Below are positions 1 through 5,677 of a stretch of DNA of 10,710 nt, piece after piece. The translations under genes were made by a program, and so were the position numbers. Origin of the DNA: Actinomycetes bacterium (GTDB lineage: Bacteria; Actinomycetota; Actinomycetes; Mycobacteriales; Mycobacteriaceae); NCBI GenBank assembly GCA_023417985.1, contig JAEZDV010000192.1, positions 1 through 10,710 on the forward strand. Reading direction: 5' to 3'. The first letter of the stretch is position 1; each line of letters opens with the position of its first letter. Below the pieces are notes generated by a model. The model searched no databases. It saw only the letters and a list, made by a program, of their open reading frames with translations, and was not told the origin of the DNA.

Positions 1-1
1 G

Positions 2-559
2 GTGGACAAGAACGTGAAGCGGGCACAGGCGGGGGCACTGGACATGCGCTACGGGACGCCACTGGTTCCACCGGTCGATGTGCGCGCCGGTGACGGAGAC
101 GATCTCGACGGCGCGGATCTGTTGATCATCACGGCGGGGGAGAACGAAGCTGCCGGTGGCGCGACCGATCGGAGCGACCCGACAGGCCGGCTGCGACTGC
201 TCGAACACAATGCCGCGGTATATCGCGACCTGATCCCCGGACTTGTCACGACAGCACCGGACGCCACCATCATGGTGGTCACCGACCCACCGGACCCGCT
301 GGCCGACCTGACCCGCGCACTGGCCGGTCACGATCGGGTGTTCTCCACCGGCACCGTGCTCGACAGCTTGCGCTTCTGCGTCCACCTCGGCGAACACCTC
401 GGTGTCAGTCCAACCGACATCCAGGCGTTCGTGATCGGCGAGCACGGCACCAGCGAGGTGCTGCTCTGGTCATCGGCCACCGCCGCAGGAGTGCCGGTGC
501 TCGACCTGCTGGCCGAGCAGGGTCAGCAGATTCGCGACCAGGTAGAAAACGAGAGGTAA
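2..559 (+). CDS. Lactate/malate dehydrogenase-family protein, N-terminus outside window and C-terminus truncated
   Basis: This is the middle of an NAD-dependent 2-hydroxyacid dehydrogenase of the L-lactate/malate family. Fragment residues 1-14 fit the end of the Rossmann beta2 strand and the following ALDM helix, so the GxGxxG nucleotide-binding segment lies left of the window and the GTG at position 2 is probably internal. Family marks in order: LIITAG (41-46), the active-site loop and helix (about 47-75), VVTDPPD (92-98), GTVLDSLRF with the substrate-pairing Asp121 and Arg124 (117-125), and GEHGTSE with catalytic His148 (146-152). The family consensus at 94-98 is TNPVD, so an Asp replaces the conserved Asn. 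The frame ends at TAA after VENER. Relatives carry on for about 100-130 more residues (beta strands and the C-terminal helix), which I do not find in any frame downstream. Most likely a truncated, non-functional gene. Family assignment is firm; substrate is unknown. Confidence 0.8.
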   Translation: MDKNVKRAQAGALDMRYGTPLVPPVDVRAGDGDDLDGADLLIITAGENEAAGGATDRSDPTGRLRLLEHNAAVYRDLIPGLVTTAPDATIMVVTDPPDPLADLTRALAGHDRVFSTGTVLDSLRFCVHLGEHLGVSPTDIQAFVIGEHGTSEVLLWSSATAAGVPVLDLLAEQGQQIRDQVENER

Positions 560-567
560 CTCGTTGA

Positions 568-933
568 TCACTACGCGATGGCCCACCCTCGGCGAGGGAG
601 CGACACGCCGCGGACCTGGCCGGATGCGCTCAGCCGATTCCCACCACTCCCCGGGACTTACCCGCCGACCAGGGAACGGTCATCAGTTTCAAATTCGGGC
701 ATGCTCTGTACTACCCGGCATTCCAGTTCGACACCCGCACCCGCTACGTTCGCCCCCTCGTCGCGGAGATCAACGAACACTTCGGCACATCCACTGATCC
801 ATTAGCCATGGCGCGCTGGTGGTTCACGACGCGGGTCGCAGAAGCCGACGGGAGAACACCGGCAGATCTCGCGATCGAGGGCTCTTACGACGACACCCTC
901 CGTCAGGCTCGCCGGATGCACAACGACAGCTAG
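568..933 (+). pseudogene. Start-less remnant resembling the MbcA/ParS/Xre antitoxin toxin-binding domain
   Basis: The frame is open from just after a TGA at 565-567 to TAG at 931-933, but has no ATG, GTG or TTG before an ATG at 811. From about 679 the translation looks like a real protein: VISFKFG, then YYPAFQFD, a stretch ending in LVAEIN, then DPLAMARWWFTT, DGRTPADLA and a basic C-terminal helix. The pattern of PAFQFD, later a DP..A.WW segment and then GRxPADL recalls the C-terminal half of small actinobacterial proteins related to Xre/MbcA/ParS antitoxins (DUF2384-like), whose N-terminal half is a helix-turn-helix. That half is missing or unrecognisable here. It lies immediately after the broken dehydrogenase, so one deletion or insertion event may have cut both. 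No partner toxin gene is visible in the window. Family assignment is by pattern only. Confidence 0.5.
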
Positions 934-941
934 CTCGAGAT

Positions 942-978
942 CGCACCGACGGGCCGTGCTGCGCGGCCCGCCGGTGCG
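942..978 (+). terminator. Hairpin after the antitoxin-like remnant
   Basis: Arms 942-955 and 965-978 pair as 7 bp (CGCACCG with CGGTGCG), one A/C mismatch, then 6 bp (CGGGCC with GGCCCG), around a 9-nt loop. It begins 9 nt after the TAG at 931-933, the expected place for a factor-independent terminator of the plus-strand genes. There is no T-tract, which is common in high-GC actinobacteria. Confidence 0.55.
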
Positions 979-1103
979 CGTCGAACAACGCCTTCCAGGT
1001 GCAGTCATAGCTTCAGCGCGTCCAGATCTACACGCGAGGTCGCACGGCCGGTGAACCGGACCCACGACTTGTCGCATGACCCCCGTCTCAGCAATCCGTC
1101 AGA

Positions 1104-1150
1104 TGTCCGATTTCTGTCTCAACATCTCAACATGTCCGATTTTTGTCTCA
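1104..1150. mobile_element. Two 18-bp direct repeats, probable IS21-family end remnant
   Basis: Positions 1104-1121 and 1133-1150 are the same 18-mer, tgtccgatttytgtctca, differing at one base (c or t), with start points 29 bp apart. The 3' flank of copy 1 (aacat) is partly repeated just before copy 2. Repeats of the form TGTC.GATT...GTCTCA arranged in tandem at an element's end are what I associate with IS21-family (istA/istB) insertion sequences, where they serve as multiple transposase-binding sites. No transposase gene and no opposite-orientation end is present, so this would be a solo end left after loss of the element. The repeat is seen directly; the family link is recall-based inference. 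Confidence 0.5.
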
Positions 1151-1175
1151 AGTTTTCGTGTCCGCGGCAGCGAAA

Positions 1176-3380
1176 TCAGCCGCGCGCCATATCCACGAAC
1201 CGAGACAGGTGCAGCTGGTGAGCAACGGTGATCGTCGCCGTCGGACCGTTACGGTGCTTACCGACGATCAGGTCGGCTTCGCCGCCACGCGGGTCGTCGC
1301 GCTCGAACGCGTCGGGGCGATGCAACAGGATCACCATGTCGGCGTCCTGCTCGAGCGATCCCGACTCGCGGAGGTCGGAGACCATCGGCTTCTTGTCGGT
1401 GCGCTGTTCGGGGCCACGGTTGAGCTGACAGATCGCGATGACGGGAACTTCCAGTTCCTTGGCGAGAAGCTTGAGGCTACGCGAGAATTCGGAGACTTCC
1501 TGCTGCCGCGACTCGACCTTCTTACCGGATGTCATCAGCTGCAGGTAGTCGACGACGATCAGGCGGATGTCGTGTTTCTGCTTGAGCCGCCGCGCTTTTG
1601 CGCGGATCTCCATCATCGTCAGGTTCGGTGAATCGTCGATGTAGAGCGGCGCTTCGCTGATCTCGCTCATCCGCCGCGCGAGGCGGGTCCAGTCGTCGTC
1701 GGTCATGCGACCCGAGCGCATGTCGCCGAGCTTGATCTTCGCCTCCGCGGAGAGCAGTCGCATGACGATCTCCGTCTTTCCCATCTCCAGGGAGAAGATG
1801 ACGGACGCCATGCCGTGCTTGATCGAGCACGACCGCATGAAGTCCATACCGAGAGTGGAGTTGTGGGTGGGGACCATCGACCGGCCCGCGAGGTACATGT
1901 GGTCGCCTTCGACCTCCACGCAGCGGACGGGCACCGACGGGACCGGACGGACGGCGACGATGCTCCGCTCGCGCGCGACGGTCTTCCGGCATTCCTTGTG
2001 CCGCAGCGCTTTGCTCGGCAACACGAACACGTCGTCGTCGGCCGAGAACGAGACCACACCGTCGTCGACCGTGCATGCGTAACCGAGGCCCGCCACGAGC
2101 TCGGCGAGGTCTTCGGCGAGTCGCTCGGATCCGGTCGAGAACCGGATGGTGCCGTCGTCGTCGATGTGCCCACCGGCGTCGAGGAGGCCGGCAAGGAGGT
2201 CGCGGCGCTGCACGATCGACCCGCGTCGGTACTCGAGGGGGATGTGGGCACCGAGCGACATCAGTTCTTCGGTGAACCCGCCCTCGCCTTCGACCCGCAT
2301 GTTCACTTCTGCGTCGGACGGCGGTCCGCCGAGCCACGCACCGAGCGTGAACGGCGCGACAGGCAATTCGGCCGAGGGGAGCGAGAGGGGCTCGGTGTGG
2401 GGGACGGTGTGCCCGGCATCGACGGTCGCGGCGAGTTCGCCGGTCGTACGGACAACCCCGTCCGAGGTGCGCCACTGGTGCTGCTCGTCGGCGACGAGGA
2501 CGGTGCCGTCGGAGAACACGACGTCGAAGCAGGGCCGGTCGTGCATGACCTCGGTGGCTGCGACCACGCGGGTGGGTGTGCCGTCGGGAGCGAGCAGGTC
2601 GTCGCCGACGCGTACCTCGCCCATGGTGGTCCAGCCGGTGGGTGTGGGGAGCGGGGTGTCGAGCGCCAGCGCCTTACCGACACCGGGGCGGGCCGCGACG
2701 ATGATCATCTGGCCCGGGTGCAGCCCGTTGGTGAGTTCGTCGAGTTCGGCGAACCCGGTGGGCACGCCGAGCGAGATGCCGCCCCGGCTGGCGATGGAGT
2801 CGATCTCGTCCATCGTGGGCTGGAGCAGTTCTTCGAGGGCGACGAAGTCTTCGGTGGTGCGCCGTTCGGAGACGTCGAAGATCTCGGCCTGGGCACGGTC
2901 GACGACTTCGGCGACGTCTTGACCGTCGGAGCCTGCATAGCCGTACTGGACGATGCGAGTACCCGCCTCGACGAGCCGTCTCAGGATGGCCTTCTCCGCG
3001 ACGATTTCGGCGTAGAAACCGGCATTCGCGGCTGTGGGCACCGTCTGGGTGAGGGTGACGAGATACGCGGGTCCGCCGATGCGCTTGAGCTCGCCCCGGC
3101 GGTCGAGTTCTGCCGACACGGTGACCGGGTCGGCGGGTTCGCCGCGGCTGTAGAGATCGAGGATCGAGTCGTAGATGGCCTGGTGCGCGGGACGGTAGAA
3201 GTCTCCGGGACGCAGAACCTCGAGAACGTCGGCGATGGCATCCTTGCTCAGCAGCATGCCGCCGATGACGGACTGTTCGGCAACCATGTCCTGGGGAGGC
3301 TGGCGACCGAAATCGCCGCCGGGCTCTTCGTCGGAAGACCCCGGATACTCGGAATGGCCACGATCGTCCACAACAGCCAA
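1176..3380 (-). CDS. dnaB: Replicative DNA helicase DnaB with an in-frame intein
   Basis: DnaB is the hexameric 5'-3' helicase that unwinds the replication fork. The frame encodes 734 residues. Removing the intein (237-507) leaves 463, close to the usual 450-470. The N-terminal domain (about 15-120) includes QDMVAEQSVIGGMLL and PTAANAGFYAEIV. The RecA-like domain has Walker A ARPGVGK followed after splicing by Ser-Thr, FSLEMGK, the Walker B strand LIVVDYLQLM, and RESGSLEQDAD near the C-terminus. I chose TTG at 3378-3380: it gives Met-Ala-Val-Val-Asp-Asp as in mycobacterial DnaB and has a GGAAGG ribosome site about 8 nt upstream. The frame stays open another 249 bp upstream to an ATG at 3629, but that stretch is not DnaB-like and overlaps the DnaA-box cluster. 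The RESG/SLEQ site used by other DnaB inteins is uninterrupted. The gene is co-directional with rplI but separated by 514 bp and a terminator, so it probably has its own promoter. Confidence 0.97.
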   Translation of the reverse strand: MAVVDDRGHSEYPGSSDEEPGGDFGRQPPQDMVAEQSVIGGMLLSKDAIADVLEVLRPGDFYRPAHQAIYDSILDLYSRGEPADPVTVSAELDRRGELKRIGGPAYLVTLTQTVPTAANAGFYAEIVAEKAILRRLVEAGTRIVQYGYAGSDGQDVAEVVDRAQAEIFDVSERRTTEDFVALEELLQPTMDEIDSIASRGGISLGVPTGFAELDELTNGLHPGQMIIVAARPGVGKALALDTPLPTPTGWTTMGEVRVGDDLLAPDGTPTRVVAATEVMHDRPCFDVVFSDGTVLVADEQHQWRTSDGVVRTTGELAATVDAGHTVPHTEPLSLPSAELPVAPFTLGAWLGGPPSDAEVNMRVEGEGGFTEELMSLGAHIPLEYRRGSIVQRRDLLAGLLDAGGHIDDDGTIRFSTGSERLAEDLAELVAGLGYACTVDDGVVSFSADDDVFVLPSKALRHKECRKTVARERSIVAVRPVPSVPVRCVEVEGDHMYLAGRSMVPTHNSTLGMDFMRSCSIKHGMASVIFSLEMGKTEIVMRLLSAEAKIKLGDMRSGRMTDDDWTRLARRMSEISEAPLYIDDSPNLTMMEIRAKARRLKQKHDIRLIVVDYLQLMTSGKKVESRQQEVSEFSRSLKLLAKELEVPVIAICQLNRGPEQRTDKKPMVSDLRESGSLEQDADMVILLHRPDAFERDDPRGGEADLIVGKHRNGPTATITVAHQLHLSRFVDMARG
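1860..2672 (-). other. Class 3-type intein in DnaB with a degenerate LAGLIDADG endonuclease
   Basis: This 271-residue protein-splicing element lies between Walker A Lys and the following Ser (GVGK / ALALDTP ... VPTHN / STLG). It starts with Ala instead of Cys or Ser, so the standard class 1 first step is not possible. The residues defining class 3 inteins are present: Trp67 after the block B His (ADEQHQW), Cys251 in block F (RCVEVEGDH) and Thr269 in block G (VPTHN), with penultimate His270, terminal Asn271 and Ser+1 outside. Splicing domains are about 1-80 and 235-271. Between them is a shrunken homing endonuclease. Motif 1 reads LGAWLGGP (110-117) where LGAWLGDG is expected, and motif 2 reads LLAGLLDAGG (159-168) where D.DG is expected, so both catalytic Asp are Gly. 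Only about 40 residues separate the motifs. The same Walker A site is used by mycobacterial DnaB inteins. Splicing competence is likely; DNA cleavage is not. Confidence 0.93.
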
Positions 3381-3576
3381 CGTGATGCCGCCTTCCGTTC
3401 CAATACCGTCGCCCGGTGCTTCGCCGGCCGTTACCCGTACCGACTCCCGATGAGCGCCATCGGAATCAATCCACGTTCTACCTGTCCCCACCGACACCGC
3501 GTGGGGCTGCGCAACGCCCCCGAAGGAGAGTTGCGCGCTCGACGTTAGGGACGATTCCCGACGCGACCAAATCGGG
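3381..3576 (-). promoter_or_regulatory. dnaB upstream region, possible leader with two hairpins
   Basis: No gene is recognisable here on either strand. A GGAAGG ribosome-binding site for the TTG start sits at about 3388-3393 (minus strand). Two stem-loops could form in a dnaB transcript: 3486-3491 with 3501-3506 (6 bp, GC-rich, 9-nt loop) and 3509-3515 with 3530-3536 (7 bp, 14-nt loop). A TAACGT at about 3544-3549 on the minus strand fits the loose actinobacterial -10 form TANNNT, but I see no convincing -35. A DnaA-box-like 9-mer (tcgtccaca, one mismatch to TTGTCCACA) lies inside the first dnaB codons at 3364-3372. Confidence 0.3.
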
Positions 3577-3843
3577 TTGTGCACACAGTTGGGGATGAAT
3601 TGTGGAATCAGGTGGACAGGGTTGTGCACCTGATGTGGATAACCTGGGGAAGATGCATCTCACATTCCATAACGATGCAGGTTATCCAGTGAAAACTGCT
3701 GTTCACACCTGTGGAAGAACACTTTTTCGGCGTGTCGCGGTAACAAGCACGCCCGGGCGTGTTCATCAGTTCGTTCCCGAAACGATATGACCCCGGTCAC
3801 AAGGCTGGATTTACCCACAGCCGTAATCCACAGGTTGTGCACA
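3577..3843. promoter_or_regulatory. Cluster of DnaA-box-like sequences upstream of dnaB
   Basis: Within 267 bp I count nine 9-mers close to the DnaA box (TTATCCACA, or TTGTCCACA in actinobacteria). One is perfect: 3634-3642, minus strand. One mismatch: 3577-3585, 3811-3819, 3824-3832 and 3835-3843, all plus strand. Two mismatches: 3611-3619 (minus), 3622-3630 (plus), 3682-3690 (plus) and 3710-3718 (minus). Three of the boxes sit in exact copies of the 10-mer ggttgtgcac at 3575, 3620 and 3833. The last three boxes are a same-strand array with starts 13 and 11 bp apart. The stretch between the two subclusters is visibly richer in A/T than its surroundings. Known DnaA-box clusters outside oriC titrate DnaA or regulate nearby genes; which applies here cannot be read from sequence. 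It is not oriC by context, since dnaA and dnaN are absent. Confidence 0.65.
3636..3688. repeat. 11-bp inverted repeat enclosing a 10-bp palindrome
   Basis: Arms tggataacctg (3636-3646) and caggttatcca (3678-3688) are exact reverse complements separated by 31 bp. Inside lies the perfect palindrome agatgcatct (3651-3660). The arms overlap the perfect DnaA box and one of the weaker boxes, so the structure places two boxes in mirror orientation. Confidence 0.6.
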
Positions 3844-3848
3844 GACGC

Positions 3849-3885
3849 CGAGGAGCCCCGCGCAACGATCGCGCGGGGCTCCTCG
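3849..3885 (-). terminator. Intrinsic terminator of the rpsF-ssb-rpsR-rplI operon
   Basis: Arms cgaggagccccgcgc (3849-3863) and gcgcggggctcctcg (3871-3885) pair perfectly over 15 bp with a 7-nt loop. The hairpin starts 9 nt after the rplI stop codon. It lacks a U-tract on the minus strand, as is usual for actinobacterial terminators. It separates the ribosomal operon from the DnaA-box region and dnaB. Confidence 0.85.
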
Positions 3886-3894
3886 AACCGGAAA

Positions 3895-4350
3895 TCAGGC
3901 GCTCACGACGTCCAGCGTGAACTTCGCGACGACGTCCGGGTGCAGCTTCACGACGACCTGGTGCTTGCCGGTCGCCTTGATGTGAGCCTTGGGCAGCTCG
4001 ACGACACGCTTGTCGACAACCGGGCCACCGGCAGCCTTGAGCGCGCCGGCAACGTCGGCAGCGGTGACCGAGCCGAACAGCTTGCCCGAGTCGCCGGCGG
4101 TCTTGACGCTCAGCGAGACGCTCTCGAGGCCCTCGATCGCGGCCTTGAGTTCGCGTGCGTGCTCGAGGCCACGCACTGCGCGGGCTTCCTGCGCACGGCG
4201 GATGCCCTCGACCTGCTTCTCGGCGCCACGGGTGGCAACGATCGCCAGGCCGCGGGGCAGCAGGTAGTTGCGGCCGTAGCCGTCCTTGACCTCAACGGTG
4301 TCGCCAGGCGCACCGAGGTTGTCCACATCGGCGGTGAGGATGAGCTTCAT
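3895..4350 (-). CDS. rplI: 50S ribosomal protein bL9
   Basis: bL9 binds 23S rRNA near the base of the L1 stalk and helps keep the reading frame. The 151 residues match the family's usual length. The N-terminal globular domain (1-50) has MKLILTADVDNLG, then GDTVEVKDGYGRNYLLPRGLA. A long helix rich in Ala, Arg and Glu connects it (about 45-80) to the C-terminal rRNA-binding domain, with KLFGSVT (about 90-96) and PKAHIKATGKH. ATG at 4350 is preceded by GGGAGGGAA at a proper distance. The gene starts 17 nt after rpsR and is the last of the operon, ending just before a strong hairpin. Confidence 0.98.
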   Translation of the reverse strand: MKLILTADVDNLGAPGDTVEVKDGYGRNYLLPRGLAIVATRGAEKQVEGIRRAQEARAVRGLEHARELKAAIEGLESVSLSVKTAGDSGKLFGSVTAADVAGALKAAGGPVVDKRVVELPKAHIKATGKHQVVVKLHPDVVAKFTLDVVSA

Positions 4351-4367
4351 CGTGTTCCCTCCCTTTC

Positions 4368-4610
4368 CTAGCGAGCCGTCGAGACGTAAGGCAGCAGAGC
4401 GACCTCACGGGAGTTCTTGACAGCAACAGCGATGTCGCGCTGGTGCTGCACGCAGTTGCCGGTGACGCGGCGAGCGCGGATCTTGCCGCGATCGCTGACG
4501 TACTTACGCAGCAGCGTTGTGTCCTTGTAATCGATCTGCGTGTTCTTTTCCTTGCAGAAAGTGCAGACCTTCTTCTTCAAAACCTTCTCGCGCGCGGGCG
4601 ACTTAGGCAT
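4368..4610 (-). CDS. rpsR: 30S ribosomal protein bS18, zinc-binding (C+) form
   Basis: bS18 pairs with bS6 on the platform of the small subunit. Length is 80 residues. Core family motifs IDYKD (26-30), LLRKYVSDRGKIRARRVTG and the C-terminal KNSREVALLPY are present. It carries Cys16 and Cys19 (CTFC) plus Cys53 and His56 (NCVQH), the potential ligands of the zinc-containing form. Mycobacteria have this C+ type beside ssb and a Cys-less C- copy elsewhere under Zur control; whether this genome has a C- copy cannot be seen. A GGAGAAAG site precedes the ATG. It lies 42 nt after ssb. Confidence 0.97.
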   Translation of the reverse strand: MPKSPAREKVLKKKVCTFCKEKNTQIDYKDTTLLRKYVSDRGKIRARRVTGNCVQHQRDIAVAVKNSREVALLPYVSTAR

Positions 4611-4652
4611 GGTCTTTCTCCGTACTTCTGGATGTTCCGATCGAAGGTCGGA

Positions 4653-5171
4653 TCAGAACGGGGGCTCGTCGTCCCCGGCGCCGCCGAACGAGCCGGCCTG
4701 CGGAGCGTTGCCCCACGGGTCGTCGCCGCCGACGTTCGCGTTGGAACTAGGGCGTCCACCGCCTGATCCGCCGGAGGAACCACCGAAGCCGCCTCCGCCG
4801 CCACCGCGACCGGCCTTGTTGACCTTGGCGGTTGCATAACGGAGCGAAGGGCCGATCTCGTCGACCTCGAGCTCCACGACAGTGCGCTTTTCGCCTTCAC
4901 GCGTTTCGTAGCTGCGCTGCTTGAGCCGGCCCTGCACGATGACGCGCGAGCCCCGGGTCAAGCTTTCCGCCACGTTCTCCGCTGCCTCGCGCCAGATGTT
5001 GCAGCGCATGAACAGAGCGTCGCCGTCTTTCCATTCGTTGGACTGACGGTCGAAGATACGGGGAGTGGACGCGACGGTGAAGTTCGCGACCGCAGCTCCC
5101 GCCGGGGTGAAACGCAGCTCGGGGTCGGCGGTCAGATTGCCGACCACGGTGATGACGGTATCGCCTGCCAT
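4653..5171 (-). CDS. ssb: Single-stranded DNA-binding protein SSB
   Basis: SSB coats single-stranded DNA during replication, repair and recombination and recruits partner proteins. The 172 residues comprise an OB fold (about 1-115) with ITVVGNLTADPELRFTP, NFTVAST, FMRCNIWREAAENV and VIVQGRLKQRSYE, a flexible Gly/Ser/Asn-rich linker (about 120-165), and the conserved acidic tip DDEPPF that binds PriA, RecO, exonuclease and other partners. ATG at 5171 has an AGGAGGAA site about 5 nt upstream. The 64-nt gap to rpsF holds no gene. Length and tail are typical of actinobacterial SsbA. Confidence 0.98.
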   Translation of the reverse strand: MAGDTVITVVGNLTADPELRFTPAGAAVANFTVASTPRIFDRQSNEWKDGDALFMRCNIWREAAENVAESLTRGSRVIVQGRLKQRSYETREGEKRTVVELEVDEIGPSLRYATAKVNKAGRGGGGGGFGGSSGGSGGGRPSSNANVGGDDPWGNAPQAGSFGGAGDDEPPF

Positions 5172-5235
5172 GTGGTTCCTCCTGCTGTGTGTGGAGTCCT
5201 GATGCGCCAGAGCCTACGGCCAGGCGCCGACAGGC

Positions 5236-5523
5236 TCACTTGCCGTGGCGCAGAACCTTGGTGCGAAGCACCGACTCGTTCAGACCGAGCTGGCGATCCA
5301 GCTCTGCAACCGTGGCGGGCGTCGCGCTGATGTCGATGACCGCGTAGATGCCTTCGCTCTGCTTCGCGATCTCGAATGCGAGACGACGCTTACCCCACAC
5401 GTCGACCTTGTCGACCTTGCCGCCTTCTTGGCGAACAACGTTGAGGAACGTATCCAGCGAGGGAGCAACAGTGCGCTCATCCAGGCTGGGGTCCAGGATG
5501 ATCATCAATTCGTAATGACGCAT
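5236..5523 (-). CDS. rpsF: 30S ribosomal protein bS6
   Basis: bS6 is a ferredoxin-like-fold protein that forms a heterodimer with bS18 on the small-subunit platform. The 95 residues include MRHYELMIILDPSLDE at the start, WGKRRLAFEI in the middle and GIYAVIDI, and the protein ends in a short RHGK tail without the long acidic or Glu tail of Escherichia coli S6. It heads the operon rpsF-ssb-rpsR-rplI. ATG at 5523 is preceded by AGGAGGTGA, nearly a full anti-16S match. Confidence 0.98.
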   Translation of the reverse strand: MRHYELMIILDPSLDERTVAPSLDTFLNVVRQEGGKVDKVDVWGKRRLAFEIAKQSEGIYAVIDISATPATVAELDRQLGLNESVLRTKVLRHGK

Positions 5524-5532
5524 AAGACCTCA

Positions 5533-5599
5533 TCACCTCCTATGGACTGTGAACGGTCACGGACGATCCGTGACAGGAGGGTCGTTGCGTCAGCAACCC
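5533..5599 (-). promoter_or_regulatory. rpsF operon leader: strong Shine-Dalgarno and two hairpins
   Basis: AGGAGGTGA (5533-5541, minus strand) sits 9 nt before the rpsF ATG. About 15 nt upstream is a perfect 8-bp stem with a 3-nt loop (5556-5563 with 5567-5574). Next to it is a second, 9-position stem with one mismatch and one wobble (5579-5587 with 5591-5599). Paired hairpins before rpsF could be an autoregulatory bS6:bS18 binding site, known in several phyla, or part of transcription control. The stems are seen directly; the role is inference. Confidence 0.4.
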
Positions 5600-5665
5600 A
5601 AGAAGGGTACATGAGCCGGCCCTGACCAGGGAAATCGACCTCCGCCCCGAACAGCGGATTTGACC

Positions 5666-5671
5666 TAGGGT
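5666..5671 (+). promoter_or_regulatory. Possible -10 element, TAGGGT, just before the GT87-like gene
   Basis: TAGGGT fits the actinobacterial TANNNT -10 form and lies 6 nt before the ATG at 5678, the geometry of a leaderless transcript. The overlapping agggtga could instead be a weak ribosome-binding site. The two readings cannot be separated by eye. No clear -35 is seen at 17-18 bp upstream. Confidence 0.3.
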
Positions 5672-5677
5672 GATTCC

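Noticed and set aside
802..1077. 91-codon minus-strand open frame opposite the antitoxin-like remnant
   Set aside because: Arg/Cys-rich composition without a ribosome site or family resemblance; the plus strand carries the recognisable protein pattern.
1176..1859. A second intein at the RESG/SLEQ site of DnaB
   Set aside because: The C-terminal part reads through RESGSLEQDAD without interruption.
1815..3548. 577-codon plus-strand open frame opposite dnaB
   Set aside because: It is the mirror of the dnaB/intein coding strand in GC-rich DNA; the translation is rich in His, Asp, Gly and Arg, with no domain, and dnaB on the other strand is certain.
3602..3842. Small open frames of about 60 codons on both strands in the DnaA-box region
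   Set aside because: No ribosome-binding sites or homology visible; the repeated 9-mers and inverted repeat explain the stretch better as regulatory DNA.
3577..3843. Chromosomal origin oriC
   Set aside because: DnaA boxes are present, but dnaA, dnaN and rpmH, which flank oriC in this order of bacteria, are absent and the neighbours are rplI and dnaB.
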